NCBI GenBank assembly: GCA_017560825.1
Contig: JAFZED010000046.1
Span: 1-57,206, forward strand
Reading direction: 5' to 3'
Source: Bacteroidales bacterium
Lineage (GTDB): Bacteria; Bacteroidota; Bacteroidia; Bacteroidales; UBA932
Length of the DNA: 57,206 nucleotides
Below, piece after piece: positions 51,266 to 57,206 of this stretch. The stretch's first letter is position 1; each line of letters starts with the position of its first letter. The notes beneath the pieces were generated by a model. That model worked only from the letters and a program-made list of their open reading frames with translations. It was not told the DNA's origin and ran no database searches. The position numbers and the translations under genes were made by a program.

Positions 51266-52996
51266 ATGAATTTTAAATCATTGGCCAGAGCCAGCCGCCT
51301 TGTGGCAATCGGTGCGATACTGTTCGGCTCGGCATCTTGTGTGAAAATAAACGAACAGCTTGGCGAGAACCTCATCCCAACAGATCAGAAATGGGAGGTT
51401 TTTGAAATCGATCCAATGGAACTTACAGACATCAGAATGCAGATGTCAGACAGCCTCTCAGGATACAGCACCAGCAGATTCGTATTCGGTTCAGTAAAAG
51501 ACAGCAAATTCGGAACAAGCATAAAAAGCGCAAGTTTTACACTTGTGCCGCTTTACGACACCCTCGACTTCGGTGATCCCGCAACTTTGAAGATCAGACA
51601 GTTCCACTTCAGCGCGGTACGCGACACTCTCTCTGTAATGAACAAAGAGCAGTTGAGGATGCTCCAGAATGTGTATGTATCAGAGCTCAAGAAGCCGCTT
51701 GACTCGACTGTGCTGTACACAGGATCCTTTATGAGTCCTGAGAAACGTGCAGAGTATCTGGACACTGACAACATCATCACAACAGGTATACCTGTGTACG
51801 ACGGAGGTGATTCCCTTTCATTCGACTTCAGCAGAGAGTTCACAGAAAGATTCGTCCAGACCCTCAGGGAAACAGCCCTTGACAGTATGGACCTCTTTGT
51901 TCAGAAGCTTCCTGGAATATACATCACAACTGACGCACCTGTAGGAGATGGCGGACGTATCAACTTGTTCGACATAGACATCGACGATTCGCAGGGCTAC
52001 CTCGCAGGAAACTTTGCAGAGTTGAAGATCACTGCAAAGTATGACCATTCAGAAGAGCCGATTGACACATCTTTCGCATTCTTCTTCGGTCCGGCAGAGT
52101 TCCTTGACGAAGATTCGACAGGATACCCTACACAGTTTGCATTCAACTCAAGCGAACACGAGACTTATGATATATATAAGGAAGGTGTGAAGGCAACTGA
52201 CAAGATCTATATTGAAGGCGGCAGCGGCATCAAGCCGGTGATCAAGGCCAAGGAGATCAAGGAACTTGTCGAGGAACAGCTCGTTGCCAACGGAATCGCT
52301 GATAAGAGTGAGGTGGTGATAAACAAGGCTTCCCTCATACTTCCATATGACGTCGAGGGCAATTACGACCTTCTTGACAATTACCCGATGATCCTCAGTC
52401 CTACAGTTCGTCTGAGAAGTTCTAAGGGCGGCTATGTATCATATGCCGGCATCACTGACTCCAGCATATCTACAGAGAATCAGGGAGACATCAACAGATC
52501 CCGCAGTCTCTATTCACCGGACATCAGCTATCACGTACAGGAAATTCTCAGTCTTGACGAGAAATCCAAGGATTACGAAAAACAACTTGAAGCACACGAC
52601 ATCTGGTTCCTCATAATGTACGAGGAAATCGTGGAGCAGGAGAACAACAACGCATACAACGACCTTTATAATAACCTTCTGTACAGCTCGTACTACAACA
52701 ACCTTTACGGAGGATATGGTGGTTATGGCGGATATGGCGGCTACGGAGGATATGGTGGTTACGGCGGATACGGTGGCTACGGCGGATATGGCGGATATGG
52801 CTACGGCAGCAACTACTACAACTACTATATGATGGCTATGTACGCAAGTGCTATGAGTTCTTCATCAAACTCAAAGTCTTCTATAGAGCTGGACAAGGAC
52901 AGGTACTACTTTGCAACACTCAACGGACCTGAAGCATCAGGCGCAAAGCCACAGCTGAAGATAACATTCTCTGTGCCTAAGACAGCAGAGCAATAA
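51266..52996 (+). CDS. DUF4270 lipoprotein with Gly-Gly-Tyr repeat
   Basis: A 576-residue outer-membrane lipoprotein. The signal ends in the lipobox FGSASC (Cys25), then comes the family block EQLGENLIPTDQKWEV. The beta-rich DUF4270 body continues to about residue 470. Residues 482-511 are ten Gly-Gly-Tyr units, followed by a Tyr/Ser/Asn/Met-rich stretch before the final strand ending KPQLKITFSVPK. I set the start at 51266; the longer frame overlaps the preceding gene. The function is unknown. It is probably cotranscribed with the synthase-like gene and ended by a 22-base hairpin terminator. Confidence 0.85.
   Translation: MNFKSLARASRLVAIGAILFGSASCVKINEQLGENLIPTDQKWEVFEIDPMELTDIRMQMSDSLSGYSTSRFVFGSVKDSKFGTSIKSASFTLVPLYDTLDFGDPATLKIRQFHFSAVRDTLSVMNKEQLRMLQNVYVSELKKPLDSTVLYTGSFMSPEKRAEYLDTDNIITTGIPVYDGGDSLSFDFSREFTERFVQTLRETALDSMDLFVQKLPGIYITTDAPVGDGGRINLFDIDIDDSQGYLAGNFAELKITAKYDHSEEPIDTSFAFFFGPAEFLDEDSTGYPTQFAFNSSEHETYDIYKEGVKATDKIYIEGGSGIKPVIKAKEIKELVEEQLVANGIADKSEVVINKASLILPYDVEGNYDLLDNYPMILSPTVRLRSSKGGYVSYAGITDSSISTENQGDINRSRSLYSPDISYHVQEILSLDEKSKDYEKQLEAHDIWFLIMYEEIVEQENNNAYNDLYNNLLYSSYYNNLYGGYGGYGGYGGYGGYGGYGGYGGYGGYGGYGYGSNYYNYYMMAMYASAMSSSSNSKSSIELDKDRYYFATLNGPEASGAKPQLKITFSVPKTAEQ
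52709..52798 (+). repeat. Gly-Gly-Tyr coding repeat
   Basis: Ten in-frame nine-base units (GGN GGN TAY). The codons vary between units, so the protein repeat is kept while the DNA repeat is partly scrambled, suggesting selection on the protein. Confidence 0.9.
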
Positions 52997-53045
52997 AGAT
53001 AAAAAATAATGGCGGTTCTGATCGAACCGCCATTATTTTTTATCT
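52997..53045. terminator. Bidirectional terminator, 22-base perfect stem
   Basis: The arms 52997-53018 and 53024-53045 are perfectly complementary, with a 5-base loop. A run of six A on one side and six T on the other makes it effective for both DUF4270 (plus) and acpP (minus). Confidence 0.9.
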
Positions 53046-53055
53046 TCAGCAATGA

Positions 53056-53301
53056 TTATTTTGCGTCTACCTTTGCCTGGATGTACTCGATAGCATCACC
53101 TACTGTTGTGATCTTGTCGCCTGCGTCATCGTCTGGAATCTCGATGTCGAACTTCTTCTCGAAGTCCATAATGAGTTCTACGATGTCAAGTGAGTCTGCA
53201 CCGAGATCATTAGTGAAGCTAGCTGTCTCAGTTACCTCTGAAGCATCAACGCCCAATTTCTCAACGATGATTGCCTTTACGTCTTCTGCAATATTAGCCA
53301 T
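53056..53301 (-). CDS. acpP: Acyl carrier protein
   Basis: An 81-residue acidic protein that carries growing fatty acids. The phosphopantetheine site is the Ser in [19 protein letters not shown] (about residues 33-51). It resembles the Bacteroidota AcpP. The usual neighbour fabF is absent; the gene is flanked by a shared terminator and by pnuC2 on the same strand. A degenerate promoter-like TTAATTTG lies about 60 bases upstream. The phosphopantetheinyl transferase at 27075 is a possible activator. Confidence 0.96.
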   Translation of the reverse strand: MANIAEDVKAIIVEKLGVDASEVTETASFTNDLGADSLDIVELIMDFEKKFDIEIPDDDAGDKITTVGDAIEYIQAKVDAK

Positions 53302-53391
53302 AACGTTAAATTTTTAGTTAATTATTATTTTAGTATACGTATTTACGCTAAAACTTTGCAAATTAAGTAAAAAAAAACGAGAAATAAAAAT

Positions 53392-54096
53392 TTACTGTCT
53401 TTTCGACTTCTCACTGAGCTTCAGCCACACCCTGAATCCATTGATTGAGTTCAACAGGTAGAAGGTCCACATAATGACCATAACCGCTGCGTGAGCCTCT
53501 CCACGGGACACACAGATCACCCACATCACCACACTTATGATGTTAGTTATGATCCACAAAACCCACTGTTCCATAAAAGCCAAAGCCATCAGTGCCTGAG
53601 CTACAATGCTCAGAACTGTAGTCGCCGAATCCTTGAACGGTTGAGGATCTCCGACATATTTAAGGATATATCCGCAGAGAACCACGGCAGCAGTACAGCC
53701 TACTGCAAGAAATGCTCTTTGTCTCCAAGTAAAACGTCTGGCCTTTACCTGCACACCTTCTTTACCTGCTTCTGATTCAGACACAGCTGCCCCTCTCTTT
53801 CTCCACTGCCACCATCCGATGAACTGCATCGGCACATAATAGAGGGCATTGAGGGCAGCGTCGCCATATAAAGAAGCCTTATATGATATATATGCATACA
53901 TCGAGACGTTCACTATGCCGAAAAGATAGTTCCATATGCTTCCTTTAGCTACGAGAACGACACAGAGGACACCTGCAATTCCTGCTAAGGATCCGATAAT
54001 GTCCACATTGCCGCTGAGGGCGGAATAGATGATGTTTGAAGCGATGACTCCCACTATAAGGAACCAATCGTAAAGAGACAGGATCTTGTTATTCAT
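53392..54096 (-). CDS. PnuC-family vitamin transporter (second copy)
   Basis: A 234-residue membrane protein with about seven segments. The WxxWxxxN motif reads WVLWIITN, preceded by ALMALAFMEQ as in PnuC. The first half has AKGSIWNYLFGIVNVSMYAYISY, a variant of the first conserved block. It is only distantly related to the pnuC at 41039, so it is probably not a recent duplicate and may import a different vitamin (nicotinamide riboside, thiamine or another). It overlaps the uvrC 3' end by eight bases and is probably cotranscribed. Confidence 0.83.
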   Translation of the reverse strand: MNNKILSLYDWFLIVGVIASNIIYSALSGNVDIIGSLAGIAGVLCVVLVAKGSIWNYLFGIVNVSMYAYISYKASLYGDAALNALYYVPMQFIGWWQWRKRGAAVSESEAGKEGVQVKARRFTWRQRAFLAVGCTAAVVLCGYILKYVGDPQPFKDSATTVLSIVAQALMALAFMEQWVLWIITNIISVVMWVICVSRGEAHAAVMVIMWTFYLLNSINGFRVWLKLSEKSKRQ

Positions 54097-55888
54097 CTTT
54101 CTTGTTGAGTTCTTTCATAATTTTCTCTGCCAGAGATTTTCCTACAAGTTCAGCCACCTCTTCAATAGGAGCTGAAGCGATTCTTGCCACGCTTCCGAAA
54201 CGCAGAAGAAGTCTCTGTTCTGTCTTTTCTCCAACGCCTTTTATAGTCTTGAGCACGGACTCTATCTGGGCCTTGCTTCTTAGTTTGCGATGGAAGGTGA
54301 TACCGAATCGATGCGCTTCATCTCTTATCTGCTGAAGTACCTTCAATGCAGGTGAGTTGCGGTCAATGAACATTGGATAGGGATCTCCCACCCTGTACAC
54401 TTCTTCCATTCTCTCTGCAAGGGCTATCAAGGTCACCTTGTCAATTATGCCTAATTCGGACAACGCTTCGTAGGCAAAGGCAAGCTGTCCTTTTCCACCG
54501 TCTATTACGATGAGCTGAGGCAGATCTTCCGGATTTTCTTCCAGCATTCTGGAGTACCTCCTGTTCACGACCTCTTTCATAGTAGCATAGTCGTTTGCTC
54601 CTACCACAGTCTTTACCTTGAAATGGCGGTAATCCTTCTTTGAAGGCACTGCATTTCGGAATACCACACAGGCAGACACCGGATTGGTGCCCTGGATGTT
54701 GGAGTTGTCGAAACATTCGATATGAACAGGAAGTTCCTTCATCCCGATCTGCTTCTGAAGGGACTCCATTACCATATTCTTGTAGGCGTCCGGATCTGTA
54801 TGCTCCTGCTGCTTGAGGGCGTTGAGGCGCATTTCCTTGGCATTTCTTGCACTGAGTTCAAGCAGGGCAAGTTTATCACCTCGTACAGGCACACGGAATT
54901 CTATGTTCTCTATTTCTATATCAGGCAAGAAAGGAACTATTATATCCCTGGAAAGTGTGCCGAACTTTTCCCTTATTTCTCCTATGAAAGTAGCAAGAAC
55001 GGACTCCTGTTCCTCCTCGATCATAAGTTTGAAGCCGAGATTCAAGGATTGGACGACAGCTCCTCCTTTGATGCGCATAAAGTTTCCGAAGGCTTCCGGA
55101 CCGTCTACTATGAGGGAGAAGACATCCACATCACCTACTGTAGAATTCATTATGACAGACTTGCTGTAGTGCTGCTCCAAAGACTGGATCTTCTCCTTAT
55201 AGACCTGCGCTTGTTCGAAATCCATATTCTCTGCCGCCTCCATCATAAGCGACTTATAGTGCTGGATTATTTCTCGACCTCCACCTCTGAGAAGCCTGAC
55301 TATTTCCTCTATATTGGCAAGATACTCCTTCTGAGATATGCCTCCTACACAACATCCTTTGCACTTCTTGATGTGGAAGTTCAGACAAGGACGGAATTTT
55401 CCGTGCAGAATAGCGTTGGCTGTGATGTTATGACGACAAGTGCGCAGAGGGTACATATTGTGGATGAATTCCACGAGATTTCTGGCGTGTACTACGCTGC
55501 TGTATGGACCGAAGTACCTCGATCCGTCTCTGACCATCCTGCGTGTAAGAAATACGCGAGGGAACTCTTCAGGAGTTATGCATATCCACGGGTAGGTCTT
55601 GGAATCCTTCAGAAGGATGTTATAGCGCGGCTTGAACTGCTTGATAAGATTGTTTTCAAGCAGCAGCGCATCTGCTTCCGACTCCACGACAGTGTACTGT
55701 GCATCTGCAATCTTAGACACCATCACCGCAGTCTTTCTAGTGAGCCTCTCAGCAGGCACAAAATACTGCGCAACACGCTTATGCAGGTCCTTGGCCTTAC
55801 CCACATAAATCACATTCCCCTCAGCGTCATAATACCTATAGACGCCAGGGGAATGGGGAAACAATGCTATTTTATCCTTTATATTCAT
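54089..55888 (-). CDS. uvrC: Excinuclease ABC subunit C
   Basis: A 599-residue endonuclease that makes both cuts in nucleotide excision repair. The N-terminal GIY-YIG nuclease reads GVYRYYDAEGNVIYVGKAKDLHKRV (about residues 16-40), followed by a UVR motif (MDFEQAQVYKEKIQSLEQHY) and the RNase-H-like second nuclease with HIECFDNSNIQGTNPVSACVV, YRHFKVKTV and VIDGGKGQL. It closes with tandem helix-hairpin-helix elements (IKGVGEKTEQRLLLRFGSVARI). The ATG at 55888 was chosen as nearest to the GIY domain. Full length. Confidence 0.96.
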   Translation of the reverse strand: MNIKDKIALFPHSPGVYRYYDAEGNVIYVGKAKDLHKRVAQYFVPAERLTRKTAVMVSKIADAQYTVVESEADALLLENNLIKQFKPRYNILLKDSKTYPWICITPEEFPRVFLTRRMVRDGSRYFGPYSSVVHARNLVEFIHNMYPLRTCRHNITANAILHGKFRPCLNFHIKKCKGCCVGGISQKEYLANIEEIVRLLRGGGREIIQHYKSLMMEAAENMDFEQAQVYKEKIQSLEQHYSKSVIMNSTVGDVDVFSLIVDGPEAFGNFMRIKGGAVVQSLNLGFKLMIEEEQESVLATFIGEIREKFGTLSRDIIVPFLPDIEIENIEFRVPVRGDKLALLELSARNAKEMRLNALKQQEHTDPDAYKNMVMESLQKQIGMKELPVHIECFDNSNIQGTNPVSACVVFRNAVPSKKDYRHFKVKTVVGANDYATMKEVVNRRYSRMLEENPEDLPQLIVIDGGKGQLAFAYEALSELGIIDKVTLIALAERMEEVYRVGDPYPMFIDRNSPALKVLQQIRDEAHRFGITFHRKLRSKAQIESVLKTIKGVGEKTEQRLLLRFGSVARIASAPIEEVAELVGKSLAEKIMKELNKKDE

Positions 55889-55916
55889 ATATCTTGCATT
55901 TGGCATTTATGTGGAA

Positions 55917-55973
55917 GTGACATTTTCCCACCCCCGGGTAGGGGGAGGGGCCCACGAAGTGGGAGGGGGTCAC
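55917..55973. repeat. GC-rich palindromic element upstream of uvrC
   Basis: The outer arms GTGAC/GTCAC (55917-55921, 55969-55973) enclose two smaller hairpins, CCCCC/GGGGG (55931-55945) and CCCAC/GTGGG (55951-55963). The plus strand has four G tracts, so it could also form a G-quadruplex. Its base composition differs sharply from the AT-rich surroundings, as expected of a dispersed mobile palindrome. Confidence 0.6.
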
Positions 55974-55994
55974 TGGAACATATGCCAATTGCAT

Positions 55995-56834
55995 TTATTT
56001 AATATACTCCTCTACTGCTGCGCGGATGCCTTCTGCACCGTGGAAGCCTCTCTTAAGGATAGTTCCGTCAGGGCCGATGAGCATAAGGTGAGGAATGCCC
56101 TCTACACCATAGATGTCTGTAGGTACTGAACCACAGTTTGTGAGGACAGTCCAGTCCATCTCAAGCTTTGCAGCTGTCTCAAATGTGTGAGACTGCGGCT
56201 GTCTCTCCCAAACAGTAAGGCTGATTACATCAAAACCCTTATCCTTGTACTCGTTGTAGATGGCCTTCACATTAGGCATCTCTCTGCGGCAAGGACCGCA
56301 CCAAGGCGACCAGAAGTCAACAAGGACATATTTGCCGTTTCCAACATAGTCAGAGAACTTAACTTCCTGCTTGAGCGGCTGAGGATCTACACTTCTGTCA
56401 TAACCATAAACGTGCTCTACTGTGAAGTCTGTAAACTTCATACCCTCTGCAGTAGCCTTTCTTGCATCAAGACCCTTCTTGAGATAAGCTACCTTCTCAT
56501 TCTCAAGCATAGCCTCAGGCATCTTTGAAATGATCTGGTCTACCTGCTCGTCATCGATAAGGCCACGGAGATTCATAAGAACCTGTACAGCCACATCGTT
56601 ATCTGTGTTCTTCTTAGCTGCATTGAGGTTGAACTCGATATATCTCTCTACAAAGTCATTGTAGAATTCTTCAGCCTTAGCCTGGTCTGTAGAAAGAGAA
56701 TCCATCATCTGAGTGTACTCGTTCATCATTGCCTCGTGAGCCTCCTCGTAAGCCTTTACCTTCTCTTCCGGTGTCTGACCGCAGGCAGCAACAACTGCTG
56801 CTGCAATCGCAAATAAAAACATTCTTGTCTTCAT
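55995..56834 (-). CDS. TlpA-like thioredoxin-fold lipoprotein
   Basis: A 279-residue periplasm-facing lipoprotein with lipobox VVAAC (Cys18). Residues about 20-155 are a charged helical N-domain of unknown function. The C-terminal TlpA/ResA-type thioredoxin domain begins VDFWSPWCGPCRREMPN, with the redox pair Cys179-Cys182, and continues to GIPHLMLIGPDGTILKRG with the cis-proline (P in GIPH). It would reduce or rearrange disulfides of exported proteins. The ATG at 56834 opens the signal peptide. It is transcribed from a promoter (56894-56901) placed directly after the rpsC terminator. Confidence 0.9.
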   Translation of the reverse strand: MKTRMFLFAIAAAVVAACGQTPEEKVKAYEEAHEAMMNEYTQMMDSLSTDQAKAEEFYNDFVERYIEFNLNAAKKNTDNDVAVQVLMNLRGLIDDEQVDQIISKMPEAMLENEKVAYLKKGLDARKATAEGMKFTDFTVEHVYGYDRSVDPQPLKQEVKFSDYVGNGKYVLVDFWSPWCGPCRREMPNVKAIYNEYKDKGFDVISLTVWERQPQSHTFETAAKLEMDWTVLTNCGSVPTDIYGVEGIPHLMLIGPDGTILKRGFHGAEGIRAAVEEYIK

Positions 56835-56893
56835 AATTATCCTATTTAATCTGTTCGTTATATATTTCTGTCTCATTGATGACCAATGGAGTC

Positions 56894-56901
56894 CAAAGAT
56901 A
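56894..56901 (-). promoter_or_regulatory. -7 box for the TlpA-like gene
   Basis: The minus strand reads TATCTTTG, an exact TAnnTTTG match, 60 bases upstream of the ATG. The T tail of the rpsC terminator runs directly into it. Confidence 0.65.
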
Positions 56902-56909
56902 ATAAAAAA

Positions 56910-56935
56910 AGAGACATTCCCGAAAGAATGTCTCT
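56910..56935 (-). terminator. Terminator directly after rpsC
   Basis: The 10-base stem AGAGACATTC/GAATGTCTCT (56910-56919, 56926-56935), 6-base loop, is followed on the minus strand by seven T. It ends the ribosomal protein transcript 22 bases after the rpsC stop. Confidence 0.85.
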
Positions 56936-56957
56936 CAAATATAGAGCTTTACAAGTT

Positions 56958-57206
56958 TTACTTGTTCTCTCTGCGGTTGTTGCGACCACCACGACGACGA
57001 TCACCACCACGGCCACCACGGTTGTTGTTACCGTTGCTCTGCTGAGCCTGTGCTGCGATGCCTGCGTTAGGTGAAAGGTCCTTCTTACCGTAAACCTCAC
57101 CGTTGCAGATCCATACCTTGATACCAAGTACACCTACCTTAGTGTGAGCCTCAGCAAGTGCGTAGTCGATGTCAGCGCGGAATGTGTGGAGAGGTGTACG
57201 ACCTTC
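56958..57206 (-). CDS. rpsC: 30S ribosomal protein S3, C-terminal part (N-terminus outside window)
   Basis: The last 82 codons of S3 are visible. [46 protein letters not shown] is the conserved C-terminal lobe of bacterial S3, where it contacts the mRNA entry site. The tail after residue NAGIA is a Gly/Arg/Asn-rich low-complexity extension of about 35 residues ending RRENK, longer than in E. coli but normal for the phylum. The reading frame continues past the window edge. In most bacteria rplP, rpmC and rpsQ follow immediately; here a terminator and a redox lipoprotein follow instead. Confidence 0.94.
   Translation of the reverse strand, partial: EGRTPLHTFRADIDYALAEAHTKVGVLGIKVWICNGEVYGKKDLSPNAGIAAQAQQSNGNNNRGGRGGDRRRGGRNNRRENK

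Overview
The window comes from a member of the order Bacteroidales (phylum Bacteroidota), probably an uncultured gut-type lineage. The evidence is a SusC/SusD glycan-uptake locus, families largely confined to the phylum (DUF2723, DUF3098, DUF4270, DUF4294, DUF4271-like), many TAnnTTTG (-7) promoter boxes with no E. coli-type -10/-35, and weak reliance on Shine-Dalgarno sites. I cannot place it below order. Genes are near 50% GC, intergenic DNA is AT-rich, and almost all of the sequence is chromosomal core. There is no phage, plasmid, CRISPR array or rRNA.

Layout. 1-9.7 kb: the end of pgk, an rRNA-type methyltransferase, a RAYT-like transposase set among palindromic repeats, a DUF2723 membrane protein, then yciH-(DUF4271-like)-hemD-rnpA-yidD. 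10-14.7 kb: lepA, an ECF sigma factor with a one-TM partner and a Spy-like periplasmic protein, then lolD-trmN6. 14.9-25.7 kb: tRNA-Pro(UGG) and a minus-strand polysaccharide utilisation locus transcribed GH3, SusE/F-like lipoprotein, GH65, SusC, SusD. The enzymes precede SusCD and no dedicated regulator is present. 25.7-31.8 kb: mdh, a structured RNA candidate leading into a phosphopantetheinyl transferase, and a TPR/EnvC-like/SDR operon. 31.9-38.7 kb: a second ECF sigma factor with a two-membrane beta-barrel partner, cstA, comM, tsaE and an unknown lipoprotein. 38.8-43.1 kb: an unusual suf operon, sufB-pnuC-sufC-short sufD-ispE. 43.2-49.5 kb: a MORN-TonB_C protein, nrdD-nrdG, DUF4294, then ftsX-DUF3098-uppP-lpxH. 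50.4-57.2 kb: a glycogen-synthase-like half protein, a DUF4270 lipoprotein with a Gly-Gly-Tyr tract, acpP, uvrC-pnuC2, a TlpA-like lipoprotein and the 3' end of rpsC, which is closed by a terminator.

How the genes work together. Envelope biology dominates: LolD (lipoprotein release), EnvC-like/FtsX (division and peptidoglycan), UppP and LpxH (lipid carriers and lipid A), several surface lipoproteins, and two ECF modules that probably sense envelope state. The PUL would bind and import an oligosaccharide and trim it with an inverting alpha-glucosidase-type GH65 and a beta-glycosidase-type GH3. NrdDG fits anaerobic growth, and SUF supplies Fe-S clusters. Points deserving a second look are the RAYT with its palindromes, the multibranched RNA at 26.9-27.0 kb, the half-length SufD with a PnuC gene inside the operon, the two-membrane anti-sigma/barrel fusion, and the transcriptional break after rpsC.
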